Part shown: positions 37,280 to 46,558 of the stretch, in pieces
How the letters are laid out: every line of letters begins with the position of its first letter
Numbering within the stretch: the first letter of the stretch is position 1
DNA from: Siphonodentalium dalli
Lineage: Eukaryota; Mollusca; Scaphopoda; Gadilida; Siphonodentaliidae
Direction of reading: 5' to 3'
Length of the DNA stretch: 64,000 bases
Assembly (NCBI GenBank): GCA_032622095.1
Contig: CP136061.1
Span: forward strand, 23,808,991-23,872,990
The notes under the pieces: model-generated
Databases searched by the model: none
Told to the model about the DNA's origin: nothing
The model's input: the letters and a program-made list of their open reading frames with translations, nothing else
Translations under genes and position numbers: made by a program

Positions 37280-40200
37280 TGGAAACTGATAAGGTCGAAA
37301 GTGAAGAGAGCGATATGGAAACTGATGAGGCAGAAAGTGAAGAGAGAGATATGGAAACTGATAGGGCAGAAAGTGAAGAGAGCGATATGGAAACTGATGA
37401 GGCAGAAAGTGAAGAGAGCGATATGGAAACTGATAGGGCAGAAAGTGAAGAAAGTTCTAGTGATGGGCAGATTGGATGCGGTCGAAGACAGAATAGAGAA
37501 ATTGGTGGGAAGAGAAAGAGAAGTCTGGCTAGAGAGCGTGTTGTGTTCAATCCAACAAAATATTTCAAAATGGAGCTGAACTCGGAGAAATTTTCCAGAA
37601 AATTTAAATCAGCATCACGACAATTTGGTGTGAAATTCGAGAAATTTACAGATCCAATCGAAAACATTCCAGAGATATTTGAGAAGTTGACAGAAGAATT
37701 GAAACAGAAATGTTCAGCAAATGAGAAGACAAGAATCAGAGTTACGATAAATCATCCAGGACTTGATATGAGCATTTTCATTCCATTCACAAAAGCCAGT
37801 GAATTGAATGGTGGGACACTCATGGATAATATTCAAAATGTGGTTCAATCAAATGCAGCCTTTACAATTCATGACGGTGCACTCAATTTCGAAATCTTCG
37901 TTACAGATATTCCGGAAGGTGGTACACGACACTCACTACATTATGGACCATTTGCAGACAAGAACAAGTTGACAAAAGTAAAAAGAAGTATTGTCCGGAT
38001 TGAAAATGCTGATGATGTTATGTGTATGGCAAGATCTATTGTCGTCGGAATGTGTAAGGCAGATAGTGATGGATCTGCATGCTGGTCAAAGATATGGAAA
38101 AGAATAAGACAATCAATATACACAGCACAAACAGATGCAGCAAAAAATCTACTCAACCGTGCTGGCATTCCACACGATACAGTTTGCAGTATCAATGAGT
38201 TCCACAAGATTCAAGAAATATTGTATCCAGAATATGTTGTGAAAATTCACAATGAATTTGCTGGCGCTGGATTTCTATTTGAACCTGCAGAAATGTGTTC
38301 GGATAGCAAATGTGTACACATCTACTACAACAACAATCACTTCGACACCATAACATCAATCAAAGGATTTCTAGGCACCAGCTACTACTGCGAATTCTGC
38401 GACATTGGATTCCATATGCGTGGCGATCATCGATGCAGATTTGTTTGTGCATGCTGGTCATTGACACAGTGTAATTTCATAAATTGGGTGAAGTGTAGAA
38501 CGTGTCGACGATCATTCAGAAGTAAATCATGTTTCGACAACCATTTGAAGACGGAAGGAAAACAGAAAAGAAAAATATGTGATTTGGTTCAACTATGCAA
38601 CAATTGTGATGAAGAAATTCTCATCAATAAATCAAGCAGACATATATGTGCGGGGTTGAAGAAATGCAAACATTGCAAAGAAATCGTTGAAGCAGATCAC
38701 AGGTGCTACATTCCAAAATATGAATCACCGGAAAAGAAACCTGCAAAGATTCCATATGTATTCTTTGACTTTGAATGCAGACAAGACACAGGTGTTCATA
38801 TTCCAAACTTCTGTGTTGCACATACCGCTTGTGGAGATTGCATGTGCAAACCAATTGAAGAAAAATGTGAAACATGCGGACCGGATTCCAGAGAATTTGT
38901 ATTCAAGGGTGACAACGTTTTAACAGACTTCACAAACTGGTTATTCCACCAAGATCACAAAGGATGTGTTGCAATAGCACATAATGCTCAGGGATACGAT
39001 GCACAGTTTCTACTTCAAGCACTCATACAAAGTGGAATTCATAAACCAGAACTGATCATGAATGGAAACAAGATTCTCAGTTTTAAATGCAACAGCGTGA
39101 AAGTTATTGATTCTCTGAGTTTTCTGATGATGCCGCTTTCAAAGTTTCCACAAACTTTTCAGCTGAATGAGATGGCGAAAGGACACTTTCCACATTGGGC
39201 GAATTCACCAAAGTTTCAAAATTACATTGGACATTACTTGGCTTCTGATTACTACAAACCAGACATGATGAGCATGGAAAATCGAGAGAAATTCTTTGAA
39301 TGGTACAATGAGAAAATAGAAAATTACGTGATATTCAACTTCCAAGAAGAGATGGAGAAGTACTGCAAATCAGACCTGGATATTCTTCGCCGTGGATGTG
39401 GAAAATTCAGGAAATACATATTGGAAACAGAACAGATTGACCCGTTCATTGAGTCAATAACATTGGCGCAAGTTTGCAATTTGGCATGGAGGAAGAATTC
39501 AATGCCAGAGAAAACAATTGGAATCATTCCAGATGGTGGATACCCATGTGCTAAAAACTATTCCATGAAAGCGATACGTTGGCTTCAACATATATCATTG
39601 TCACGTATGATAACAATCAAGCATGCTTTGAATGGAGGAGAAATCAAGATTGGTGGACACTACGTCGATGGATATGAGGAAGCCACAAGAACAGTTTTTG
39701 AGATGAATGGATGTCTGTTTCATGGATGTCCAAAATGTTACAACAACAGACAATACAAGAATCCCTATACGATGCTCACCATGGAAGAATTATATACAAG
39801 AACTCAACAGAAGAAAGATGAACTGGAAAGTCTTGGTTACAGAGTTGAATCAATTTGGGAGCATCAGATCGACGAAAGAATGAAATCGGATGTGAAATTC
39901 AAACAACAAATGGAATCTTTCTACAAACATCGAGACCCCATTTTGCCAAGAGAAGCATTGTTTGGTGGACGTACAAATGCCATCAAATTGTACGAGGAAA
40001 TTGATCAAGATTCCACAAAAGAAATCAAGTTCATCGATGTGTGTTCGTTGTATCCATTTTGCAACAAATATAAATTCTACCCTGTTGGACATCCAGAAAT
40101 TTTGAGCCAAGAGCAGATCGATCAAGAACACATTAGAGACTATGCGGGGCTTGTTAAATGTACAATTTTACCACCATCGAAATTGTTTATTCCAGTTCTA

Positions 40201-41289
40201 CCGATTCATTGTAACAAGAAAATGGTTTTTACGCTGTGCAACACTTGTGCCATCAATGAGAACGAGGCATGTAACCATTCAGAAGAAGATCGAGCTATAA
40301 CCGGAGTGTGGACAACGCCAGAATTATTCAAAGCAATGGATGTTGGCTACAAAATACTTGATGTGTACCAAATTTGGCATTGGACAGATTGGACAGATGA
40401 AATATACAAATCCTATATCGACAAACATCTAAAGATCAAACAGGAATGTAGTGGTTATCCATTTGGTGTTGAGACAGAAGAACAGAAGCAAAAGTTTGTA
40501 CAGGATTATTATGCAGCTGAGGGTATAAAATTGGAGAACATCGAGAAGAATCCAGGAAAACGCCAAATATCTAAAATTATGATTAATTGTATATGGGGTA
40601 AGAATGCACAAAGAAATCTTATGTCGAAAACAGAATATGTGGATAAACCATCACGTTATTTTGAATTGCTTACTAGTAACAATATAATTGTTCAAAATGT
40701 TACACTTCTTGATGGTGACAAATTCATTCTGGTAAATTATGTTGATATTTTAGATAATATTGAACCTCATCATTCAGCAAATGTTGTTGTTGCTTCTTTT
40801 GTTACAGCGTATGCAAGATTACAATTGTATAAAGTTTTTAAAAAACTTGGAGATAGAGTGCTGTATTTTGATACAGACAGCTGTATGTATGTCAGTGATC
40901 CATCAAAGAAGAACATCAAAACTATCGAAGGAAGATTGGGGAAATGGAGCGACGAACATCCAGATGCAAAGATTGTCAAATTTGTTGGACTTGGGCCAAA
41001 GAACTACGGATATGAATACATCAAAGATGGGAGAAGATACACCAAATGTAAGGTAAAAGGTATCACTCTTGATTACAGCACAAGTCAAAAAGTTAATTTT
41101 GAAACAATGGTACAATGTGTTAATGATCGTGAAAATTTCAAAACTGTTGTTGAGTATCCTTCCAGAATTAAAAGACAAAAGAACCATCAACTAATTAGTG
41201 AGTGTCAAACCAAAACTTTCAGATCGGTGTACACAAAACGAAAACTCGTCAATGGTATTCACACATATCCATACGAATGGAGATGTTGA
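37180..41289 (+). CDS. POLB: Protein-primed family B DNA polymerase
   Basis: 1,369 residues from the first ATG (37180). It replicates the linear element genome, primed by protein. Order of parts: N-terminal nuclear signal shared with the zinc-knuckle gene; an acidic repeat of a 12-residue unit (SEESDMETDEAE type, five copies, 37267-37458); a Cys/His-rich region at ~404-509 with several CxxC pairs; then the exonuclease and polymerase domains. Exonuclease motifs: FFDFE (D530, E532), HNAQGYD (N602, D607) and YCKSD (Y728, D732). Polymerase motifs: DVCSLYP (D953), KIMINCIWG (1132-1140, a variant of KxxxNSxYG) and YFDTDS (D1231, D1233). All catalytic acids are present and the frame is fully open. 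The spacing between polymerase motifs leaves room for the TPR insertions of protein-primed enzymes. It is transcribed away from the zinc-knuckle gene. Confidence 0.96.
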   Translation: MFKRIKRPVSDDAASEEDIVRKRPRPAVIEESDMETDKVESEESDMETDEAESEERDMETDRAESEESDMETDEAESEESDMETDRAESEESSSDGQIGCGRRQNREIGGKRKRSLARERVVFNPTKYFKMELNSEKFSRKFKSASRQFGVKFEKFTDPIENIPEIFEKLTEELKQKCSANEKTRIRVTINHPGLDMSIFIPFTKASELNGGTLMDNIQNVVQSNAAFTIHDGALNFEIFVTDIPEGGTRHSLHYGPFADKNKLTKVKRSIVRIENADDVMCMARSIVVGMCKADSDGSACWSKIWKRIRQSIYTAQTDAAKNLLNRAGIPHDTVCSINEFHKIQEILYPEYVVKIHNEFAGAGFLFEPAEMCSDSKCVHIYYNNNHFDTITSIKGFLGTSYYCEFCDIGFHMRGDHRCRFVCACWSLTQCNFINWVKCRTCRRSFRSKSCFDNHLKTEGKQKRKICDLVQLCNNCDEEILINKSSRHICAGLKKCKHCKEIVEADHRCYIPKYESPEKKPAKIPYVFFDFECRQDTGVHIPNFCVAHTACGDCMCKPIEEKCETCGPDSREFVFKGDNVLTDFTNWLFHQDHKGCVAIAHNAQGYDAQFLLQALIQSGIHKPELIMNGNKILSFKCNSVKVIDSLSFLMMPLSKFPQTFQLNEMAKGHFPHWANSPKFQNYIGHYLASDYYKPDMMSMENREKFFEWYNEKIENYVIFNFQEEMEKYCKSDLDILRRGCGKFRKYILETEQIDPFIESITLAQVCNLAWRKNSMPEKTIGIIPDGGYPCAKNYSMKAIRWLQHISLSRMITIKHALNGGEIKIGGHYVDGYEEATRTVFEMNGCLFHGCPKCYNNRQYKNPYTMLTMEELYTRTQQKKDELESLGYRVESIWEHQIDERMKSDVKFKQQMESFYKHRDPILPREALFGGRTNAIKLYEEIDQDSTKEIKFIDVCSLYPFCNKYKFYPVGHPEILSQEQIDQEHIRDYAGLVKCTILPPSKLFIPVLPIHCNKKMVFTLCNTCAINENEACNHSEEDRAITGVWTTPELFKAMDVGYKILDVYQIWHWTDWTDEIYKSYIDKHLKIKQECSGYPFGVETEEQKQKFVQDYYAAEGIKLENIEKNPGKRQISKIMINCIWGKNAQRNLMSKTEYVDKPSRYFELLTSNNIIVQNVTLLDGDKFILVNYVDILDNIEPHHSANVVVASFVTAYARLQLYKVFKKLGDRVLYFDTDSCMYVSDPSKKNIKTIEGRLGKWSDEHPDAKIVKFVGLGPKNYGYEYIKDGRRYTKCKVKGITLDYSTSQKVNFETMVQCVNDRENFKTVVEYPSRIKRQKNHQLISECQTKTFRSVYTKRKLVNGIHTYPYEWRC

Positions 41290-41902
41290 GTCATTTCATG
41301 TCAAGATGTTGACAGGAGTAGTACCTCCAGAAATTGCTGAGAAGATTTATGGATATTTGGTGGCACAGTCAACACTTATTCCAGAGATAAAGAAGGAATT
41401 ACAAGAAGTCTGGTTTGAAAGAGAAAAGAAAGCAATACTACGATGCTGTGATGTCGACGAATGTTTACAGAGATTGGACTATCTTGAGACAAGTATATTT
41501 TCTCATTTCTCTCAAAACTATATTGAATCATTTATTAAATTCAAAACATTTTTTCTCATTGAAAAAATATCTGATTTTTGGATATTTGGTGGTGATCAAC
41601 ACCATTTAGATTTAGATTTAGGAACTTTTGATGAACATGACTATATTCATTATACAAAGTATGAAGATCATTTTCCTCTTGCTGGGGGAACTTTTGAATC
41701 AGTTCCTAGGATCTATGGGTATTTGTTAACAAAAAAAATGTCAACATATGCAAAAATTCAAAACATTTTGGGGGATGATTTTTATATTTACAGAACAAAG
41801 TACAGAAGAATAGAAGACTATAATAATTGGATTATTGAAATGTATGGAAATATTTACAGCTTTGGAGATTTCTCTTTAAGAACTAAATTCACACGTCGTT
41901 AA
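41252..41902 (+). CDS. Uncharacterised protein downstream of PolB
   Basis: 216 residues from the ATG at 41252, which overlaps the end of polB by 38 bp; a second possible start at 41306 lies 16 bp after the polB stop and gives 198 residues. Not recognised. From 41306 the N terminus reads MLTGVVPPEIAEKIYGYL, which resembles the start of an F-box (LPxEIxxKIxxYL); the YGYL pattern recurs in RIYGYLLTKKMS near residue 170. The rest is rich in aromatic and acidic residues, with no signal peptide or membrane segment. An F-box adaptor role would fit a viral accessory protein but is weakly supported. Confidence 0.65.
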   Translation: MVFTHIHTNGDVESFHVKMLTGVVPPEIAEKIYGYLVAQSTLIPEIKKELQEVWFEREKKAILRCCDVDECLQRLDYLETSIFSHFSQNYIESFIKFKTFFLIEKISDFWIFGGDQHHLDLDLGTFDEHDYIHYTKYEDHFPLAGGTFESVPRIYGYLLTKKMSTYAKIQNILGDDFYIYRTKYRRIEDYNNWIIEMYGNIYSFGDFSLRTKFTRR

Positions 41903-41935
41903 GTTCACTCTCTGATTAGACATCAAAGTGACAAC

Positions 41936-42586
41936 ATGGAAGAATTTTTACTTTTCCAACATCTGTGTAATTTCTTTATCAGCGGACCTAGTGGATCAGG
42001 TAAAACAGAATTTGTTAAAAAAGTTATTGAATTTAAACACGATTTATTCCAAACACAACCAAAGAAAATAGTTTGGTGTTACAAAGAATGGCAAGACACA
42101 TACAATCGTATAAAAGAAATTGATAACGTTGAGTTTATCGATGGTATTCCAGACGATGATGAGGAAATTGTATCAGATAAATCATTTCCTCATCTTGTTG
42201 TTTTCGATGACATGATGGGGGAACAAGATGAAGACAAAATAATGCTTTGGTTTACTAGAAAAGGTCATCATCGAAATGCTTCAATAATTTACATTACTCA
42301 AAACATGTTCCAAAAATCAAAAAGTAGCAGAACTATAAGTTTGAATGCACACTACATGGTTTTATTTCAAAGCGTTCGAGATAAAAATAAAATAAAAGTT
42401 TTGGCTCATCAAATGCAAACCAATCATTTGAAACAAGCATACGAAGATGCAACTTCAATAAATCATGGATATATTTTAGTAGATTTTCATCCTAGAACAG
42501 AAAATTATTTGCGAATTAGAACTGATATTTTCCATAAATGGTTGACAGCTAATGACCGAGGTCCTGTCATTTATTCAAAAGTATAA
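41936..42586 (+). CDS. ATP: FtsK/HerA-type genome-packaging ATPase
   Basis: 216 residues. Walker A GPSGSGKT at 17-24, Walker B HLVVFDDMM at 86-94 (D91, D92), and a YITQNMF sensor-like strand near residue 120. This is the size and pattern of the adenovirus IVa2/poxvirus A32-like packaging ATPases in Polintons, which drive DNA into preformed capsids. The ATG is 33 bp after the stop of the previous gene. The frame is open and complete. Confidence 0.93.
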   Translation: MEEFLLFQHLCNFFISGPSGSGKTEFVKKVIEFKHDLFQTQPKKIVWCYKEWQDTYNRIKEIDNVEFIDGIPDDDEEIVSDKSFPHLVVFDDMMGEQDEDKIMLWFTRKGHHRNASIIYITQNMFQKSKSSRTISLNAHYMVLFQSVRDKNKIKVLAHQMQTNHLKQAYEDATSINHGYILVDFHPRTENYLRIRTDIFHKWLTANDRGPVIYSKV

Positions 42587-42589
42587 ATT
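42582..42589 (+). promoter_or_regulatory. Possible TATA box of the first pX-like gene
   Basis: TATAAATT straddling the end of the ATPase gene, 39 bp before the ATG at 42621; this spacing matches the cassette promoters. A similar TATAATTT lies at 43220-43227, 45 bp before the ATG at 43265. Both are weak predictions in an AT-rich region. Confidence 0.35.
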
Positions 42590-42620
42590 CAGTTGTTGTT
42601 ACTTTTTTCATTTTAGAACC

Positions 42621-43208
42621 ATGTCGTCCACCGAGATGTTTAGTCATGATGAACTGTCACAAATTATAAATTTCTTCACTTTTGCAGCTGAATTATTTCT
42701 TGAACATGATTGGAAATTACCATCACAGACAAAAAAGTTTTTTCAGAGAAATAAAAATGTTCTTAAAAAAATCTCTGATCGATCAACTGATATGGAAACA
42801 AAACGCAATTTAATTTTACAACGAGGTGGTAGTGGGTTCCTTGTGGGAGTTTTAATTAGAAGTCTTTTGAAAAATTCATTTGAACAAACTGGTAGACAAT
42901 CTAAAAGTAAATCAAAGGTTTCTCCAAAACGTTCAAAGATTACACTGATGCAAACACAACAAAGGGGTAATCAAAAAGAATCTAAACGTAAAACAAAGCT
43001 TTCTCTAAATCATTCAAAGTTTACACCGATGCAAACTCAACAAAATCAACATTCTAAATTTACACCTATACCTTCTCAGCAGAACCCTCAACATCAACCG
43101 TTAAAAAAAAAACCAGTTATTGATCTTGAATTTTCTAAATTTATGCCGTTGTCTGATCCATCGAAATCGGCATTCGAAGCTTTAGAATGGTTCAATCAGA
43201 AAAGATAA
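42621..43208 (+). CDS. Basic virion protein candidate, pX-like with GG-hydrophobic motif
   Basis: 195 residues from the ATG in ACCATGTCG; the frame is open upstream into the ATPase gene but that part is overlap. Residues ~43-84 read RNKNVLKK...RNLILQRGGSGFLVGVLIRSLL: a basic helix, then QRGG and a hydrophobic helix. The next gene has the same arrangement. The C-terminal half is Lys/Gln-rich and holds four variants of a short motif, SKFTPMQTQQ (SKITLMQTQQ, SKFTPMQTQQ, SKFTPIPSQQ, SKFMPLSD). The layout resembles the small basic core proteins (pX/mu type) seen in Polintons and adintoviruses. Assignment is by pattern and position among the late genes. Confidence 0.7.
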   Translation: MSSTEMFSHDELSQIINFFTFAAELFLEHDWKLPSQTKKFFQRNKNVLKKISDRSTDMETKRNLILQRGGSGFLVGVLIRSLLKNSFEQTGRQSKSKSKVSPKRSKITLMQTQQRGNQKESKRKTKLSLNHSKFTPMQTQQNQHSKFTPIPSQQNPQHQPLKKKPVIDLEFSKFMPLSDPSKSAFEALEWFNQKR

Positions 43209-43264
43209 AAGATGAAACATATAATTTTTCTGCTCATTTTGAGACAACTACTTAGACTGTGAAG

Positions 43265-43627
43265 ATGCCTTCAAAAACTAAGAGCCGGAAAGTACCGCTG
43301 ATAAAAAAATATGGGGAGTTGATTGTTGCAATGAGTAAAGTTCCATCTGCATATAAAAAGAAAATGATCAACGATGCTCCGAAACAAGTGATGGATTGCA
43401 TTTCAGAATGTTGTCAAAATCTTTTAAAAGGTAATGTAAAACTGAATGAAGCTCAGAACCGCAAGTTACATTCGAAGCGTAAACATATCAGATATCTTGC
43501 AGACAAGAACAAACCTTTGCAACAAAAGAAGAAAATTTTGAATCAAAAAGGTGGCTTTTTACCATTATTATTTCTTGCTCCATTGATTAGCAAAACATTA
43601 GGTGCAGTTGTTAAAAATATTTTGTAA
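43265..43627 (+). CDS. Basic virion protein candidate, pX-like, second copy
   Basis: 120 residues from the ATG at 43265; the two codons upstream (GTG AAG) are not a start. Lys-rich throughout, ending in KRKHIRYLADKNKPLQ, then LNQKGGFLPLLFLAPLI and a hydrophobic C terminus. The [Q]-[R/K]-G-G-F-hydrophobic block is the signature of small proteins common in Polinton-like elements and is shared with the gene just upstream, which suggests an old tandem duplication. Such proteins are thought to coat DNA or disturb membranes during entry. An AATAAA at 43641-43646 follows and nearly touches the next ATG. Confidence 0.75.
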   Translation: MPSKTKSRKVPLIKKYGELIVAMSKVPSAYKKKMINDAPKQVMDCISECCQNLLKGNVKLNEAQNRKLHSKRKHIRYLADKNKPLQQKKKILNQKGGFLPLLFLAPLISKTLGAVVKNIL

Positions 43628-43647
43628 AAACTAAATCTCAAATAAAT

Positions 43648-44355
43648 ATGAAGAAAATGGTTATTGTACCATTCAGAATGTTGGAAGATTTCAAACAATG
43701 GAAAATGTCAGAAATGAATAAACCTCAATTACCTCCTGATCCTGCAATTTCAAATGTTTCAGATTCTTACAAAGAATTGAAATCAGTTTATGATAAAAAT
43801 ATTTCTGAATCAGAAAAGTCACAGTTATTTGGAGAAAATTTGTACAAATTGAAAACTTCACAAAAATCTTTAAATTCAAAATTCAGTTTACCTGAACAAA
43901 AGTTATCTGAAAACTTTGGGAACATGAGTGAACATATATTGGAAAGTGTTCCATCTAAATTTCGTGGTAAAGCACAACAAATTTTAACATTGTTGTCGAC
44001 TAATCCTAAACTTAGATGGGATGATCATGGACAATTAATTTATGGAACAGAAACAGTTACTGGATCAAATATAATTGATTTGATAAACGATGTTGTTCGT
44101 GACCGAAAAGGTTTTAACCCAGTTGGTTATGAAACATTCCTACGTGGATTGGGGGAACTTAATATACCACAAGATTATGTAGGTAACAGGGATCGATGGT
44201 TGTGGATACAAAGACATTTAAAAGGTCACACTGGTGATGAGTTTCATACACCTCATGCAACTCCTAGCAGTGGCAAGTCAAGAAAACGTTCAGTTGATAT
44301 TTTCACACCAGAAACCAGAAAATCTATTTTGAAAGGATGGTCCCCACTTACATAA
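43648..44355 (+). CDS. Conserved Polinton-type protein of unknown function
   Basis: 235 residues. The N-terminal third is Lys/Glu/Ser-rich and likely helical. The centre (~96-155) has a pattern I associate with late proteins of Polinton-like elements: SVPSKFRGKAQQILTLL, RWDDHGQLIYG and GSNIIDLINDVVR, followed by GFNPVGYETFLRGLGELNIP. The tail is basic (GKSRKRSVD) and ends KSILKGWSPLT. No catalytic motif is visible. It overlaps the integrase start by 19 bp. A nucleic-acid-binding or virion role is possible but not shown. Confidence 0.75.
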   Translation: MKKMVIVPFRMLEDFKQWKMSEMNKPQLPPDPAISNVSDSYKELKSVYDKNISESEKSQLFGENLYKLKTSQKSLNSKFSLPEQKLSENFGNMSEHILESVPSKFRGKAQQILTLLSTNPKLRWDDHGQLIYGTETVTGSNIIDLINDVVRDRKGFNPVGYETFLRGLGELNIPQDYVGNRDRWLWIQRHLKGHTGDEFHTPHATPSSGKSRKRSVDIFTPETRKSILKGWSPLT

Positions 44356-45431
44356 AATTTGACAAACTTCTAACTGAAATTTACTACAATCCAAAAGAAG
44401 TTGGTGGTTTCAGCGGAGCAAATCAACTTTTTTAAAATGCGAAAGAAACAAATAACAAAATTAAACTTTCAGATGTTAAAAAATGGTTACAATGGCAAAA
44501 AACATATACTTTGCACAAACCAATTGTTCGGAAATTTCGCAGACGTAAAACTATTGTTGCAGGAATTGATATTCAGTGGCAAGCTGATTTGGCAGATTTG
44601 CAAACTTTGCAAAAGCACAATGACAATTACAGATATTTACTTTGTGTTATTGATGTGTTCTCAAAATTTGCATGGGTTGAAAAAATTAAAGATAAAACTG
44701 GTAAAACTTTAGTTAAAACATTTCAGAAAATTCTCAAATCATCAAAACGAAAACCAGTTTCATTTCAATCTGACAAAGGTTCAGAATTCAAAAATAAATT
44801 ATTTTTACAATTTTTGAAATCTAAGAAAATTCATTTTTTCACAACAGAGAATCCAGAGACAAAAGCAAGTATAGTTGAACGTTTTCAACGGACATTGAAA
44901 ACAAAGATGTGGAAATATTTTACACATAATCAAACTTTGAAATACAATGATGTTTTGCACGATTTTGTGAATTCTTACAACAAAAGTTTTCATAGAAGTA
45001 TTAAGATGGCACCAGTTTTAGTAACTCGAGAAAATGAAATTGAAGTTTCCAGAAATCTTTATGGAAAGTTAAAAACGAAAAAAGATAAGATCTTGAAAGT
45101 TGGAGATTTTGTTAGAATAAATAAAACAAAGAGAACTTTCGATAAAGGATATCTTCCAAATTGGACAAAAGAAATTTTCAAAATTAGTAGAGTTTGTAAA
45201 AGTACACCATTAACTTACAAATTAGTAGATTTAGATGGTGAAAACATCGCAGGATCATTTTATGGTAAAGAAATTCAACATATAAAAGATAATAAAGTTT
45301 ACGAAATTGAATCAGTTGTTGGTAAACGTTCAAGAAAAGTTGCTGGTAAATCAGTTAGAGAAATTAAAGTTCATTGGGCTGGTTATCCTAAAAAATTTGA
45401 CAGTTGGATTCCTGCCACAAATTTGGTATAA
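44337..45431 (+). pseudogene. INT: DDE integrase with chromodomain, one in-frame stop
   Basis: The frame from the ATG at 44337 spans 365 codons and is broken by a TAA at 44433-44435 (codon 33). Similarity to Polinton integrases continues on both sides in one frame: IYYNPKEVGGFSGANQLF before the stop, and LSDVKKWLQWQKTYTLHKP after it. So the lesion is a point nonsense change, not a frameshift. Downstream, the rve core has D84 (QADLADL), D146 (SDKGSEF) and E181 (VERFQRTLK), spaced D-x61-D-x34-E. A chromodomain-like end follows (EIKVHWAGYPKKFDSWIP). After the stop there is no ATG in this frame before the catalytic core, so a full enzyme would need readthrough, a non-AUG start or supply in trans. 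It normally inserts the element and makes the 6-bp duplication. Sequencing or assembly error is an alternative. Confidence 0.9.
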
Positions 45432-45441
45432 AACTTTTAAC

Positions 45442-45705
45442 ATGGCTCAAAATGGTTCAGTTGATCTGGATGCTCCATCACAATTTCAAATCTGTGGAGA
45501 AAAAATTGCAAAAAATCAAGTAACATATTTTACACAAATTATTATAATTGTTGGTATAATCGCTACAGCAATTGTTCATTTAAGTTTACAACGTGAAAAT
45601 AACGAACTGTGGTTAATTTTACTCAGTAGTTCTTTGGGATACATTTTACCAACACCGCGTTTGAAATATTTGAAAAATCAGTCGACAGAAATTTTGAAAG
45701 TATGA
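45442..45705 (+). CDS. Small two-helix membrane protein
   Basis: 87 residues starting MAQNGSVDLDAPSQFQI; the frame is open further upstream but without an ATG. Two hydrophobic segments: ~29-50 (YFTQIIIIVGIIATAIVHL) and ~56-70 (LWLILLSSSLGYILP), with a short polar loop and a basic tail. Proteins of this size and layout, with LWxxLLSSxxGYxLP near the end, are common just before the penton gene in Polinton-like elements. Its role is unknown; an envelope or entry-related membrane function is only a guess. Its TGA overlaps the next ATG in ATGA. Confidence 0.78.
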   Translation: MAQNGSVDLDAPSQFQICGEKIAKNQVTYFTQIIIIVGIIATAIVHLSLQRENNELWLILLSSSLGYILPTPRLKYLKNQSTEILKV

Positions 45706-46553
45706 ATTCTTTCTACATTACAATTCCGAGCGACAGTTCAATGGTAATGTATCCAAACAATTCTCAATGTTGTTTTACTGTACAATTACCAAAACCAATT
45801 CAAATTGATAAAGAAAAATGGGAAGTTGCATTAGTCGAACTGATAACACCTTCAGAAACATACAATGTTACAGGGGATTCGTGTAAATTCAATTTGATTA
45901 CAACTGATGCAATAATACTGTCTGTTCTTCAAAATCGTTTTGAAGAAAAGATATTTACGAGACCTGATGGCGTTCGTGCAATTGAAATACAGATACGAGA
46001 AGGTTCGTATACCTCTGCGACAGATTTACTTGATACAATGCAAGATGTAATTGATGAAACACTTGGAGAAGCAATGCAAAACGAATACGGATTTCACATC
46101 AAGTACTCAAAAGTTACAAAACGTGTGAAAATTATTCGCAAGAGTTTAAGTACCCCAAAACTAGGAATTGAATTACCACAATGTCTTTTGCACAAGTTGG
46201 GTTACAAAACTGAAAACGCTTCTGAAGATTTTTATTCAAATAGTAGATTTCCGTTTGGTGTAGATTTGTTTGTTGGTCATAATCAAATGTTTGTTTATTC
46301 TGATATTGCCGATTTCACAATTGTTGGAAATGTTGAAGTACAAATTTTACGAGTTGTTTCTTTCAGAATTAAAAGAGATATCGACGGATTACATGTAAAA
46401 CATGAATTTTTAAATTTACATTATGTTCCAGTTTCAAAGTCATACTTTGACAAAATTAGTGTAAATATAAGTGGCGACACAGGAGAATCAATTCAGTTTA
46501 TTGGTGGTAAGTCTTTGGCGAAGCTGCATTTCAGAAAACGAGAGGAGTTCTAA
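45702..46553 (+). CDS. Minor capsid (penton) protein
   Basis: 283 residues beginning MNSFYITIPSDSSMVMYPNN, the typical start of the Polinton minor capsid protein. The early block FTVQLPKPIQIDKEKWEVALVEL is strongly conserved in the family, which forms a single jelly-roll penton at the capsid vertices. It directly precedes a small basic protein and the hexon gene, the usual order. The start overlaps the stop of the membrane-protein gene by 4 bp. The frame is open. Confidence 0.9.
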   Translation: MNSFYITIPSDSSMVMYPNNSQCCFTVQLPKPIQIDKEKWEVALVELITPSETYNVTGDSCKFNLITTDAIILSVLQNRFEEKIFTRPDGVRAIEIQIREGSYTSATDLLDTMQDVIDETLGEAMQNEYGFHIKYSKVTKRVKIIRKSLSTPKLGIELPQCLLHKLGYKTENASEDFYSNSRFPFGVDLFVGHNQMFVYSDIADFTIVGNVEVQILRVVSFRIKRDIDGLHVKHEFLNLHYVPVSKSYFDKISVNISGDTGESIQFIGGKSLAKLHFRKREEF

Positions 46554-46558
46554 AAACA

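Noticed and set aside
37125-37667. 180-codon minus-strand Ser/Leu-rich frame opposite polB
   Set aside because: It is the antisense of the acidic 36-bp repeats in the polymerase gene.
44437-44712. Separate gene beginning with the ATG right after the integrase stop (MRKKQITKLNF...)
   Set aside because: It is in another frame from the integrase core and overlaps it; conserved integrase residues are in the frame of the 44337 ATG.
45427-45434. TATAAAAC as TATA box for the membrane-protein gene
   Set aside because: It is only 15 bp before the ATG at 45442, too close for a start site 25-30 bp downstream, and it contains the integrase stop codon.
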